Positions 18,467-27,246 of a DNA stretch of 32,414 nucleotides are shown piece after piece. Location of the stretch: IMG/VR virus record IMGVR_UViG_3300027582_000011, positions 1 to 32,414 of that record; one strand, written 5' to 3'. A program made the position numbers and the translations under genes. The DNA comes from a virus. Position 1 is the first letter of the stretch. Each line of letters begins with the position of its first letter. The notes under the pieces were generated by a model. It ran no database searches and was not told where the DNA came from. It worked only from the letters and a program-made list of their open reading frames with translations.

Positions 18467-19292
18467 ACCATTGCCTTACATAGTCAAAGTCTTTACTCAC
18501 ACAGTGAATAAACTTTGCATTCTTTGTTATATAACTCCATTTATCCATAAAGAAGTGCCACTGTTCTCCTAAGACTTGATACTCGACTTCATTCATATAA
18601 GTCTTATATCCCCATATAGTTTCGTTATCATATCCAAACATATAACTTATAGACTCAGGATAGAAATCTGGATCTGATATCATATTAGACATTAGACCTA
18701 ATGTCTCTTCAAAGTTATCAAAGTATCCTAGCTTATCTAAGTGTTCTTTTCTTGCACCTACTATTGCTGTATTAAATACATCTGGTTCATCTACCCACAT
18801 TCCACTTTCACCAAGCATACATCTACTGTTCCACATCTTAGCCATAGGTGATCTTACATGGTGTGTATAGTTATGAGTCTGTAGTTTGTTTATAGGTTGC
18901 TGACCTGTGGCAGTACCAGTCATAAGAGCAACACCTTTTGATAAGTCTATTTCTTCAAAGAAGTTAAGGTCAGTCACAGGTATCACATCTATATCTAAAT
19001 ATAATACCTCATCATATGTTTCAGATAAATTGTGTAATAGTTTTATCTTCCAAAAATTAACTATATTATAATATGATACATCTGGATAGTTATCATTAAA
19101 CCATTTAGCATATTCATCAAACTCTTTATCTTTTACAAAATGTTTATAGTCGACACCAATTGATTCAGCATATCTTTGTTGACTTGCTAGTAACCATTCA
19201 TAGTTATCAGCGAACTTGTCCTTAGACTCATGATGCGATACAAGTTTTTCTTTAGGTATATCTATGTAGAAACTGTATATAACCCTACGCAT
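18438..19292 (-). CDS. DXD glycosyltransferase, GT-A type (copy 2 of a tandem pair)
   Basis: The product has 284 residues. RYAESIGVDYKHF (residues ~40-52) and YDEVLYLDIDVIP (DID at 100-102) match the neighbouring 258-residue protein, so these are tandem paralogues. A segment NTAIVGARKEHL and a C-terminal FIHCVSKDFDYVRQWCEKN follow. The start ATG has an AGGA ribosome site about 4 bases upstream, inside the end of the preceding gene (8-base overlap). By family it should move a sugar from a nucleotide sugar in the cytoplasm; donor and acceptor are unknown. Confidence 0.75.
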   Translation of the reverse strand: MRRVIYSFYIDIPKEKLVSHHESKDKFADNYEWLLASQQRYAESIGVDYKHFVKDKEFDEYAKWFNDNYPDVSYYNIVNFWKIKLLHNLSETYDEVLYLDIDVIPVTDLNFFEEIDLSKGVALMTGTATGQQPINKLQTHNYTHHVRSPMAKMWNSRCMLGESGMWVDEPDVFNTAIVGARKEHLDKLGYFDNFEETLGLMSNMISDPDFYPESISYMFGYDNETIWGYKTYMNEVEYQVLGEQWHFFMDKWSYITKNAKFIHCVSKDFDYVRQWCEKNNIQLI

Positions 19293-20604
19293 ATCCTATC
19301 ACCATAAATCTTTTATACCCATTTGGCATATCTAAAGAACCTTTATATAATATTTCTTTGAGACCAGTATTCTCAACTAGCTCATCTTCACTATTCACAC
19401 AGTTGATATGATCTGGTACATGGAACATATTATTACTTTGTACAGCAAAGAGACAGTTGTCTTTATATTCTTTCTTTGCTAGTATAGTATGTAATGGTGG
19501 CATATGTTCAGATGATGTGTTAATAACCAAGTCAGTATCAATATCTGTTTTATGTTTATCTAATACATCTGCACAATGAGTATCTAATACATGAAGATAT
19601 TTAAGGTGAGAATTTAATAACCTGCAATAGTGTAGAGCGTTATCATCTATGTCGAGATTAGTTATTCTATTGACTGAGTATAAATCATTTACAAGCATAG
19701 AGGATATAGGGTGAGCAAACCATCCACCCCATAACTGAACTTTGTTTATACTAAGCTGATGATGTTCTTTAACATTTTCTATTAACCATTGCTTAGATGC
19801 AACTTGATTAGGCGACATACTGTCTAAGAAATGTTTAGTATCACCACCTGAATACTCACACTCCCATAGAGCTTCCCAAACTCTTGTATCAATACCCGTA
19901 AAGTTATCTTTACCATTCCAGTAATGTTCCATACCTTTATAGCCATAGTCATCTAACAGATACTTGCCATCTTTCTTATCACGTCTCCAACCATTAAAGA
20001 TACATACTGTATAATCTGGCATACCATAGTATCCCTTAAAGTCGCCATATGTGTAACAGTTATCTTTATCAATACCAAATAGTCTGGAGTAGATTAGCTT
20101 TTCTGGAAAGGTGTTTATATCTTTTATCTCATGGTATAAGAAGCCGTCTATGCCATTATATGCCCAAGTATAGTGATCAATGTCTTCTTTAAACTTATTC
20201 CATATATGAGATAGATCGCCACTCCAAACCATAACTGAAGAGTTATAATTCATATCATTACCTTTTAGCTCATAGTCTTTCCAAAAGGCTTTTACCATAC
20301 AGAGCTTGTTAGGTCTTATGCTATCAATAATAGGCTGTAGATTGTTTTGTATAACCACATCAAGATCAAAGAACATATGTTGATCTGGTTCTTGGTCGAA
20401 TAGAGTTAGTTTCCACCACCAGTTTTCTAAACCTAAAGAAGTATCTAAAGGTTTTATTTGTATATCTTCATGTATGTTATCTGAGTTTTCTGTATGACAA
20501 ACAAATGTAAATGGTATGTCTATGTTATTAGATACCATTGTATATAATCTATTCACGTGTTCGTGACTAAACTTGTTACCCCATTTTACGCATGATATAA
20601 TCAT
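19285..20604 (-). CDS. Fusion: GT-A glycosyltransferase and SAM-methyltransferase-like domain
   Basis: This 439-residue protein appears to hold two domains. Residues 1 to about 240 look like a GT-A glycosyltransferase: MIISCVKWGNKFSHEHVNRL, then ENWWWKLTLF and the DXD motif FFDLDVVI (DLD at 80-82). Residues about 285-400 resemble a class I methyltransferase: WGGWFAHPISSML (292-304), an acidic strand end NLDIDD (317-322), and DLVINTSSEHMPP (358-370) in the position of motif IV. The linker is about residues 245-280. It overlaps the carbamoyltransferase gene by 29 bases and the next gene by 8. A joint sugar-transfer and methylation role is inferred; the methyltransferase call is less certain than the glycosyltransferase call. 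Confidence 0.65.
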   Translation of the reverse strand: MIISCVKWGNKFSHEHVNRLYTMVSNNIDIPFTFVCHTENSDNIHEDIQIKPLDTSLGLENWWWKLTLFDQEPDQHMFFDLDVVIQNNLQPIIDSIRPNKLCMVKAFWKDYELKGNDMNYNSSVMVWSGDLSHIWNKFKEDIDHYTWAYNGIDGFLYHEIKDINTFPEKLIYSRLFGIDKDNCYTYGDFKGYYGMPDYTVCIFNGWRRDKKDGKYLLDDYGYKGMEHYWNGKDNFTGIDTRVWEALWECEYSGGDTKHFLDSMSPNQVASKQWLIENVKEHHQLSINKVQLWGGWFAHPISSMLVNDLYSVNRITNLDIDDNALHYCRLLNSHLKYLHVLDTHCADVLDKHKTDIDTDLVINTSSEHMPPLHTILAKKEYKDNCLFAVQSNNMFHVPDHINCVNSEDELVENTGLKEILYKGSLDMPNGYKRFMVIGYA

Positions 20605-22084
20605 TAATTACTAATATATCCATTTCAGTTCTATTAAAGGTATCTATAGCTTCCTCTGGAGTCTCTACAATAGGCTCTTGACAATTAAAGCTAGTGTTAA
20701 GTAACATCGGCACTCCAGTAATCTTATAAAACTCATTGATTAGATCATAAAACTTCTCATTCTGTTCTCTGTTCACTGTCTGAATACGAGATGTATTATC
20801 AACGTGAGTCACACCAGGAATCTTATTAGACTTTACTTTTACTATTCGAGACATATAAGGGCTTGGTGATTTAGTATCAAAGTAATCTTGATAATGTTCT
20901 TCAAGTACAGATGGAGCGAAGGGTCTGAAGTCTTCACGTTGTTTTATTGTGTGATTGATAATACTTTTTATTTTAGGATTTCTAGGATCTGCAAGAATAC
21001 TTCTATTACCTAATGCTCTGTGTCCACTTTCAGACTTACCTTGAAACCAACCAATGATCTTGCCATCAGCAATAGCTTGAGCAACTTCTTTTATATCTAC
21101 TTTCTCATCACCAATAAATTCATACTCTTTACCTGCATACACATCTGGTATATGAATATTGTTATTAAGAGTATAGTCAGCATGCATATATGTTCCAAGT
21201 GCTTGGCCTTCATCACCAGGAGCAGGTGGAACAAAAACATTCTTCCATTCTTCTGTTAGTAATTCATTCATATATCCATTATATGCTACACCACCTGTGA
21301 CGCACAAGTTGTCGCTAGTCTTATATTTCTTTACAGCATCCATAATTCTTTCTTGAGTTGCTTGCTGTAAAGTATATGCTATATGTCTTGGATTTTCTTG
21401 CTGAACAATTTTCCATAATTGATACCAAATTTTCTTATCTTTTCTATCTTCCATACTCCAAAACTCATCTAACAGCATATAAAGTTTCATAAGTATTTTA
21501 CGTGACTTGCCATAACCTACCAATCCCATAACTTTACTTGCGCCAAGAGTGCCAAAGCCTAATTCTTTTGAAAAATAATCCCACAGTTCACCTATAGATA
21601 AGTTTAAGTCATGAGGTGTGCCATTCTTATCAAAGAACACTGTATTGTATTTGTACCCTCGACCATCTATAGCTAATATGTCTGACTCATCAAAACCGGA
21701 ATTTAAGTATGCATAAGCTGCATGTGATTGATGGTGATCTATGTAATAGATGTTTCCATCTTTCTTATAGTCCCAAAGGTTATTAGGCTTCCAATCCATA
21801 AATTCTGTTTTTAATTCAAGATCAGGCATTTGAGTAACACCGCCTATGGTTGTTGTATAAGCAAATATATTATCGTCTTCTATGTTCCAATACTCGTTAT
21901 AAAATTCTTGACCTGAAGTATTATCTTGTCTATTCATTTTATCTACTGTAGTATGATGAGGATATGCATCATAGTGCCAAGGTATATTATGCTTACGACG
22001 AGTATATCTTTCCCTTTGGTTATGCCAAGTTCCATCATATGTATTATGATCGTGAGGACCAAATGCTGCACTAAAGATTTTCAT
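20576..22084 (-). CDS. Carbamoyltransferase (NodU/CmcH/TobZ family)
   Basis: This 502-residue protein has the full family layout: an N-terminal RERYTRRKH, HHQSHAAYAY (117-126, metal-binding histidines), LAIDGRG (137-143), CVTGGVAYNGYMN (261-273), VPPAPGDEGQALG (285-297), SGHRALGNRSILADPR (353-368), REDFRPFAPSVLEEHY (383-398) and PMLLNTSFNCQEPIV (459-473). These enzymes form carbamoyl-adenylate from carbamoyl phosphate and ATP and pass the carbamoyl group to a hydroxyl of a sugar or antibiotic. A variant is ESGH before RALGNRSI, where EFGP is common. The gene overlaps both neighbours (14 and 29 bases). Carbamoylation of a sugar used by the adjacent glycosyltransferases is the likely role. Confidence 0.88.
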   Translation of the reverse strand: MKIFSAAFGPHDHNTYDGTWHNQRERYTRRKHNIPWHYDAYPHHTTVDKMNRQDNTSGQEFYNEYWNIEDDNIFAYTTTIGGVTQMPDLELKTEFMDWKPNNLWDYKKDGNIYYIDHHQSHAAYAYLNSGFDESDILAIDGRGYKYNTVFFDKNGTPHDLNLSIGELWDYFSKELGFGTLGASKVMGLVGYGKSRKILMKLYMLLDEFWSMEDRKDKKIWYQLWKIVQQENPRHIAYTLQQATQERIMDAVKKYKTSDNLCVTGGVAYNGYMNELLTEEWKNVFVPPAPGDEGQALGTYMHADYTLNNNIHIPDVYAGKEYEFIGDEKVDIKEVAQAIADGKIIGWFQGKSESGHRALGNRSILADPRNPKIKSIINHTIKQREDFRPFAPSVLEEHYQDYFDTKSPSPYMSRIVKVKSNKIPGVTHVDNTSRIQTVNREQNEKFYDLINEFYKITGVPMLLNTSFNCQEPIVETPEEAIDTFNRTEMDILVINDYIMRKMG

Positions 22085-22838
22085 GTATAAATTCCATAAT
22101 TAATCTGTGTCCTATTTTATTAGGGTGACCATCATGAGGTCCAATTACATAATCCTGGGGAACATCTTTAGCGCTTTTAAAGAATGAGCTATCAGGATTA
22201 TCGTTAGCAAGTTTATGAAACTCACGCCATTGTTGATGAACTGTATGATCTCCAACAACAAAACCACCGGCTTCATTATAGATAGGCCATCCTATAAAAT
22301 TACTCTTATCTATATGAAAGAACTGTGGCGATTCATTAATATATTTTATACAGTCCAATCTAGTTTCTTCATATGCATCTGAATGATATTCGGATATATA
22401 ATCCATAAATAGAGAAATCATTTGAAACTGCTTATATGGTAAATTATGAGTCTCACATAGCATCTGTAAGTTGTAAAAGTTTCTTATACTTTTTCTTATA
22501 AAGTGGTATAATTCTCCTCGTGGGCTTACTCGAGTGTTATGCCATGTTCTAGGCAATTTTCTACTAGAGTGATGCATAACAAGTTCATAGTCCATTCTCT
22601 CTGATTTAGACCAAGCAGCAACAACCATTCCTATATTTTCTGGATTGTTTTTGCATACATAGTCTTGTATAGAGGAATATATCTGCTCGTTGCCTGCTCC
22701 TGATTGAGCTAAACACACTAGATCCATATCTAGTTTTTCAGCTAATAGAATAGGCCATGTTACAATGTCTGTTCCATCATAAGAGTTACAGCGCTGATCA
22801 GAAAAACTATCACCGCCTACTAACAAGGTCTTTCTCAT
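22071..22838 (-). CDS. SGNH/GDSL-type hydrolase-like protein
   Basis: The product has 255 residues. Block I is LLVGGDSFSD with the candidate nucleophile Ser11. A Gly-bearing block II is SGAGNEQI at about 45-52, and block V is DGHPNKIGHR with Asp236 and His238. These are the catalytic elements of SGNH esterases and acyltransferases. There is no signal peptide or membrane helix, so it probably works in the cytoplasm. In a glycan-type operon such a protein could remove or transfer an acetyl or acyl group. It overlaps the radical-SAM gene before it by 4 bases and the carbamoyltransferase after it by 14. Confidence 0.7.
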   Translation of the reverse strand: MRKTLLVGGDSFSDQRCNSYDGTDIVTWPILLAEKLDMDLVCLAQSGAGNEQIYSSIQDYVCKNNPENIGMVVAAWSKSERMDYELVMHHSSRKLPRTWHNTRVSPRGELYHFIRKSIRNFYNLQMLCETHNLPYKQFQMISLFMDYISEYHSDAYEETRLDCIKYINESPQFFHIDKSNFIGWPIYNEAGGFVVGDHTVHQQWREFHKLANDNPDSSFFKSAKDVPQDYVIGPHDGHPNKIGHRLIMEFIHENL

Positions 22839-23653
22839 AATACAGCTCCAGCTTCCATTATTCTCAGTATTTGTTCTTGAGGTCTTTTATCTATGTATTC
22901 AGTACAGCCTATACAATACTTCTCAAAGCCAAATAGTTCAAAATTCATCATCTTTTGTAGGTTCTCGTATGTTACATCAAACTGTTTAGAACCTTTGATT
23001 ACTTTCTTACTGCAGTGTCTTATCTTTTGTATCTCAAAGTCTATCACTGGTACCTTCGGAAAGGCAGCACACATACGTCTATCAAATTCTGGTGCTTGTG
23101 TTGTTTCAGTCCAATCTGGAGACCTTGAATTAAACTCTTTAAGTAAAGTGTTCTTATGATCTATCTCAGATAAGTCATGGTTATCTCTATGAGCAAAGTA
23201 TCCTGGTGTCTTTATAACAAGATTATAATTGTTCATATCATTCTCAGCAAAGAATGGAAAGTTGCCTAGCTTCTCTATCTTATCTTCATGGAAATCTAAT
23301 ACCAGATGCTCAACATAATAGATGTTAGGATCTTCCAAAACATATGGATGAAACTTTCTTACAAGAGAATTAGAAAGCACAGATAGTTTTATGTTGTCGT
23401 ACTCTTTAATCTTAGTAATAACTTCTTTAAGGTTCTTGATTAGCCCTGGCTCGCCACCAAGTAAATTAACATTAACCTTATGCCCATCAAAGCCATCAAG
23501 TGTTCTAGTGAGAAACTCCATATCAACATGAAGGTTACGCATCTGTAAAGTCCAAGCAGTGCAATAGTGACAAGACTTATTACAAGACTTAGACAAATAG
23601 AAGTCAACACCAAGGTAACCCTGTTCTCTTATTTGTTGTATGTTAGGTATCAT
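22835..23653 (-). CDS. Radical SAM enzyme with additional C-terminal cysteines
   Basis: This 272-residue protein has the radical-SAM cluster motif CNKSCHYC (Cys24, 28, 31) and the SAM-contact motif LLGGEP (Gly66-Pro69). The C-terminal third has further cysteines (MCAAF, IRHCSKK, YCIGCTEY) that may bind an auxiliary iron-sulfur cluster. Radical-SAM enzymes cleave SAM to a 5'-deoxyadenosyl radical and modify peptides, sugars, RNA or cofactors; the substrate here is unknown. The gene overlaps the preceding small SPASM-like gene by 4 bases and the SGNH gene by 4. It differs from the split radical-SAM pair members of this operon, being a single chain. Confidence 0.82.
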   Translation of the reverse strand: MIPNIQQIREQGYLGVDFYLSKSCNKSCHYCTAWTLQMRNLHVDMEFLTRTLDGFDGHKVNVNLLGGEPGLIKNLKEVITKIKEYDNIKLSVLSNSLVRKFHPYVLEDPNIYYVEHLVLDFHEDKIEKLGNFPFFAENDMNNYNLVIKTPGYFAHRDNHDLSEIDHKNTLLKEFNSRSPDWTETTQAPEFDRRMCAAFPKVPVIDFEIQKIRHCSKKVIKGSKQFDVTYENLQKMMNFELFGFEKYCIGCTEYIDKRPQEQILRIMEAGAVL

Positions 23654-23988
23654 GTTTCTTTTATATAACTTTCTTTACCATCATCATTATAAAAGGTTTC
23701 TCTTTTATGTTGTGGCGAATTTCTTTTCTTACATACTAAATGGCATATTGTAAACCCTTTACCATTTTTTAGATTTTCTTGAAACTCAAGCCATTCGTCT
23801 GTTAATAGAATTTCTTCTATCGAGTCGTAGTCGTAAATATAACTAGCTAATAGTAATTTTATATAATCAGGGTCTTTTCTATTAACTTGATTGTCTAACC
23901 AACAACAAGGTATGAGTTCGCCTCTATTAGTAATAGCAAATGCTTCTTGTCTTCCATCAAGACATTTTGGATCTAGTTCATCCATCAT
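23650..23988 (-). CDS. Stand-alone SPASM-like cysteine protein, partner of the preceding radical-SAM gene
   Basis: The product has 112 residues and no radical-SAM core. The cysteine pattern is Cys9, Cys28-Cys29 (ELIPCCWLDN), Cys82 and Cys86 (TICHLVCKK), with a DSIEEILLTDEWLEFQ helix between. Such patterns occur in the C-terminal SPASM domains of radical-SAM proteins, where they bind an auxiliary iron-sulfur cluster. Its ATG overlaps the end of the radical-SAM core gene (11-base overlap, ATGATGGATGA), so translation is probably coupled. It is a near-copy in layout of the protein at 27243-27530. A split enzyme made of two chains is the simplest reading; a frame error is possible but less likely given the second pair. 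Confidence 0.7.
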   Translation of the reverse strand: MMDELDPKCLDGRQEAFAITNRGELIPCCWLDNQVNRKDPDYIKLLLASYIYDYDSIEEILLTDEWLEFQENLKNGKGFTICHLVCKKRNSPQHKRETFYNDDGKESYIKET

Positions 23989-24622
23989 GTAAACTCAAGC
24001 TATGTTCCTTTGATGGTCTATACTCATCATTCTCTCCTAGCCATCGTGACGAGTTTACAATCATAAATTGTACTTCTGCTTTTTTAGCCATTTCATATGC
24101 TTCTTGTATATGATCTTCATTATATTTAAATACTATGTATTGCCATACAGGAATTTGTTTTAGATATTGTTTGGCTTCGACCATTATATCAAACAGTTTT
24201 TCTCCATCTTGGTTTATTCTATATTTATGACTCTCGTTAGGAAGCCCGTCTATTCCAAACCACCAACGAGCATTAGGATTGGCTTGAAAGGCCTTTGGAT
24301 ACCACTTTCTAGGTTTAGCTGCAGTAGCATGATGTACAGATACAGTATTATTATTTTTATATAACAGTTCTAAAAACTCAGTGAATTTAGGATGATGAAC
24401 AGGATCAGATACTTGCCCACAAAAGTTAATATGTGTAAAGTGTTCAACTATTTTACTAAATTCTTTTATACTCATATCATGACCTGGCACTTTAAGACCT
24501 TTGGACGTAAACGATGTAGCACGTTGGCATCTAGGACATTCAAGAGGGCATCGATGAGTGATATCAAGATTAACAGCTTGTCGCTGTAACATAGTTAAGA
24601 TAGCATTAGAATTGTATTGCAT
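23978..24622 (-). CDS. Radical SAM core protein lacking its own SPASM domain
   Basis: This 214-residue protein has CPLECPRC (Cys25, 29, 32). Instead of GGEP it has FCGQVSDPVHHP, and later GIDGLPNESHKYRINQDGE, WQYIVFKYNEDHI and SSRW. It is clearly paralogous to the protein at 27533-28261, sharing DGxPxESHKYRxNQDG and WQYIVFxYNE. The chain stops at SLSLHDG, where larger relatives would continue into a SPASM domain; that domain is encoded next at 23650-23988. It starts inside the DegT aminotransferase gene (28-base overlap). The substrate is unknown. Confidence 0.8.
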   Translation of the reverse strand: MQYNSNAILTMLQRQAVNLDITHRCPLECPRCQRATSFTSKGLKVPGHDMSIKEFSKIVEHFTHINFCGQVSDPVHHPKFTEFLELLYKNNNTVSVHHATAAKPRKWYPKAFQANPNARWWFGIDGLPNESHKYRINQDGEKLFDIMVEAKQYLKQIPVWQYIVFKYNEDHIQEAYEMAKKAEVQFMIVNSSRWLGENDEYRPSKEHSLSLHDG

Positions 24623-25677
24623 ATTTTATCTATTTCTTCATCAGTTAGCCAAGCATGTATAGGCAAAGACATAACAGTATCAGAAGCTATGCGAGAATTT
24701 GTGCAGTTATCTTTTCTATGGTGCTCTGTTATATATAATGAATTTTCGGATAAAGGCTTTTCATAGTGAATACTTGCATTAAGACCAATTGACTTTAATC
24801 CATCTTTAACTCTTTTACGTTGTTCTTTATCTTCAAATCTTATAACAAACTTATGAAAGTTGTGTTCTAGTGCCACTGGAATATTCTGGCATATAACATC
24901 ATACTTTAATTCTTTGGTATAAATGGCAGCTATCTGATTACGCTTCTCTTGCCACTTAGGCATCTGAGTTAATCTATACTGTATAATATCTGCATTGGTG
25001 ATAAACATCTTTGAGTTATAACCTAGTTCAGCAAAGTCTTTATCTTTACCATGGCGTCTTACTCTTTTTACATAGTCGGCATGTTCTTTGTTATCAGTCA
25101 TAAACATACCACCGCCAGATATACCAGCAACAACTTTATTACCATTGAAACTATATGATGAACATTCTCCGATAGTACCTGCTTTACGTCCACCAAGTGA
25201 TGAGCCAAGAGACTGAGCAGAGTCCTCTATGAATCTAATACCATTATTGATACACCAATGTTCTATCTCTTTTGTATCAGACATACTACCATAAAGATGA
25301 GTGTAGATTAGTGCCTTAGTTTTATTAGTCGTCATACGTTTAATGCTATCGAGTGATATATGATAGCTATGTAGACCTATATCACAAAACACTGGAGTTG
25401 CACCTACCATAGAAATGCAAGATGATGTAGAGATCCATGAGAAGTCAGAAACAAGAACCTCATCACCAGGTCCTATTCCCCATAAAGAAAATCTAAGAGC
25501 ATCTGTAGCATTAGCCACAGCTACACAATATGATCGTCCCGTGTATGAAGCAATTGCTGATTCTAAACCTTCGGTACTACCTTCAACTTCTTTGACCATT
25601 GCTTGATCAAAAAGTATATGATACATCTCTCTATTTTCTTGGTACTCTCTGTCCCAACCATTATATGATATTTTCAT
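24595..25677 (-). CDS. DegT/DnrJ/EryC1/StrS-type PLP aminotransferase
   Basis: The product has 360 residues, near the family size. It has NATDALRFSLWGIGPGDEVL (56-75), DFSWISTSSCISMVGATPVF (78-97), IEDSAQSLGS (150-159, with the cofactor Asp152), and SFNGNKVVAGISGGGM (176-191), where Lys181 is the expected Schiff-base lysine. These enzymes aminate keto-sugars on nucleotide diphosphates using glutamate. The gene begins inside the end of the preceding gene (17-base overlap). Amino-sugar synthesis fits the glycosyltransferases and carbamoyltransferase downstream; I see no nucleotide-sugar dehydratase in the window to feed it, so host sugars may be used. Confidence 0.88.
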   Translation of the reverse strand: MKISYNGWDREYQENREMYHILFDQAMVKEVEGSTEGLESAIASYTGRSYCVAVANATDALRFSLWGIGPGDEVLVSDFSWISTSSCISMVGATPVFCDIGLHSYHISLDSIKRMTTNKTKALIYTHLYGSMSDTKEIEHWCINNGIRFIEDSAQSLGSSLGGRKAGTIGECSSYSFNGNKVVAGISGGGMFMTDNKEHADYVKRVRRHGKDKDFAELGYNSKMFITNADIIQYRLTQMPKWQEKRNQIAAIYTKELKYDVICQNIPVALEHNFHKFVIRFEDKEQRKRVKDGLKSIGLNASIHYEKPLSENSLYITEHHRKDNCTNSRIASDTVMSLPIHAWLTDEEIDKICNTILMLS

Positions 25678-26512
25678 ATGCCCTCACTATCGGTTCTATA
25701 TTTGGAGTTTTTGGTTCCCTATTCCAATAAACAGAACCACCATCTTGTATTGACTTATCTCTCAAATATATTATCTTTTTATTATAATACTTACACTCCA
25801 TAAAAATTCTAGGAGCTGGATCAAAGGTAGATTTGGTATAAACATATGTACCAAACTTTCCTAGTAAGTTATTTATAGGTACAAATACATTGTTTAGTTT
25901 AGGATTAATATAGTCATCGTTATATGTTATAATACCATGATCGTCATAATCTTTAATTACCTTCTCAATATCTTTATAGTATTCTCTATTCGTACCTAAA
26001 AACAAATATTCAAAGTCTTTATCGTCTATAGGATCTTTATATAATGAGAAGTTAATTGTTTTCTCAAAGTGTGTACCAACTCCATTAGGATATACTTCAG
26101 TATCACACAGATCCACTATTTGTTTTGTTTTAAAATAATCTAATGCTGGTTTATAATTTTCTGTATCGTTCTCAGAATATACCGATATCAGTTTATTCTT
26201 AAACAGTTCATGTAAAAGTAGTAACTGATCCATATTGTAGTTGGCTTGTTCTTTATAGGGTATTGATACCATACTACGACCAAGAGTCATAGAAACATCA
26301 TCTGGTTCTGGCCAGTAATCGTCGTTTACTACATTCTCAACATACTTATATTTCTTATCTAATGATTTTATGTAGTCTTTGTGCTGATACTTACCTCTAG
26401 GTATAATAACTACACGTGCTGGTACACCGTTAGCATTAAGCTGACAGCAGTATTCATAGCTATAATGCAATAAGCCATCAACTGGCTTGCTTGTAACAAC
26501 AATGTTGATCAC
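25661..26512 (-). CDS. Possible GT-B-like glycosyltransferase, otherwise unknown
   Basis: This 283-residue protein starts with a GTG that overlaps the stop of the PP-loop gene (GTGA). The N-terminus INIVVTSKPVDGLLHYSYEY looks like the first beta strand and helix of a Rossmann-type fold. Near the C-terminus, YTKSTFDPAPRIFMECKYY (about residues 225-243) is reminiscent of the donor-binding helix of GT-B glycosyltransferases, where a Glu contacts the sugar. No full family signature is present. Its place between a PP-loop ATPase and a sugar aminotransferase supports a glycan role, but the identification is tentative. Confidence 0.5.
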   Translation of the reverse strand: MINIVVTSKPVDGLLHYSYEYCCQLNANGVPARVVIIPRGKYQHKDYIKSLDKKYKYVENVVNDDYWPEPDDVSMTLGRSMVSIPYKEQANYNMDQLLLLHELFKNKLISVYSENDTENYKPALDYFKTKQIVDLCDTEVYPNGVGTHFEKTINFSLYKDPIDDKDFEYLFLGTNREYYKDIEKVIKDYDDHGIITYNDDYINPKLNNVFVPINNLLGKFGTYVYTKSTFDPAPRIFMECKYYNKKIIYLRDKSIQDGGSVYWNREPKTPNIEPIVRAYENII

Positions 26513-27246
26513 GTCTCAAATGCCCATTTCTTTTCATTACACCAGAAACATTTACCACAACCTTTGGTAAAATATTCTGTATCTCTTTCGCTACCCACAC
26601 ATGATGACGTAAAAGGATATAATTTATCCATTAAGTTATGGAACTTATATACTCCAGCCACAAACTTCTTATCTACATTTACATAGGGTTGATACAGCTG
26701 ATTATAAAACCATGGAGAAACAGTTCTATCATCCCTGCGCCGTTCTGCCACATTATAAAAATTGTATTTGTGTTGTTCTTCTACAGGTGGATTTGCAGTC
26801 ATACCTGTAAGTATCCAATGATCTGGATATTGTTTACGGAGCCTTTCTGTATTCTTTCTAAGCATTAGTATTTTAACAAGACCGGAGAGTTTAGGACATC
26901 TATCTATTTTTGTACCATCTGGTAAAGTTATCTTTTCTTCCTCACGCTTTGATGCAGCATATTCTCTCCATTCTGGATCCATAATATCAAATGTATATAC
27001 ATCATGGTCTCTTATATTTACAGTAGGAAATGTTTCTCTCATATACTGCAATATATCTTTAGCGCATTCATAATCCATAGGAGCTGTAACATCTTGTCCT
27101 GTATATGGCACTATCTCTGTATCAGGAAAATGGAAACATATAAGATAGAATAGCGAAGCTGAGTCTAATCCACCAGACAAAGATAGTAAAACTTTATCAG
27201 GGCATTTGAAATCTATTGTTTGATCACCGTATGTTATTTTCATCAT
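26509..27246 (-). CDS. PP-loop ATP pyrophosphatase, QueC/ExsB-like
   Basis: The product has 245 residues. The PP-loop LSLSGGLDSAS (SGGLDS at 24-29) binds ATP and activates a substrate by adenylation. Four C-terminal cysteines (216, 230, 233, 236) in SSCVGSERDTEYF and CGKCFWC match the zinc site of QueC, which makes 7-cyano-7-deazaguanine. I recognise no other queuosine or deazaguanine-synthesis gene in the window, so a different amidation or adenylation substrate is possible, for example a sugar or a peptide. It overlaps both neighbours by 4 bases (ATGA and GTGA types). The fold call is firm; the substrate is not. Confidence 0.78.
   Translation of the reverse strand: MMKITYGDQTIDFKCPDKVLLSLSGGLDSASLFYLICFHFPDTEIVPYTGQDVTAPMDYECAKDILQYMRETFPTVNIRDHDVYTFDIMDPEWREYAASKREEEKITLPDGTKIDRCPKLSGLVKILMLRKNTERLRKQYPDHWILTGMTANPPVEEQHKYNFYNVAERRRDDRTVSPWFYNQLYQPYVNVDKKFVAGVYKFHNLMDKLYPFTSSCVGSERDTEYFTKGCGKCFWCNEKKWAFET

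Noticed and set aside
23978-23988. Programmed frameshift at the first radical-SAM/SPASM junction
   Set aside because: Joining the frames needs +1, no slippery sequence is present, and the ATGATGGATGA overlap explains expression by coupled restart.
25870-25877. TATAAATA on the - strand inside the possible GT-B gene
   Set aside because: It is intragenic and about 190 bases from the next start, so a chance match is as likely as an internal promoter.
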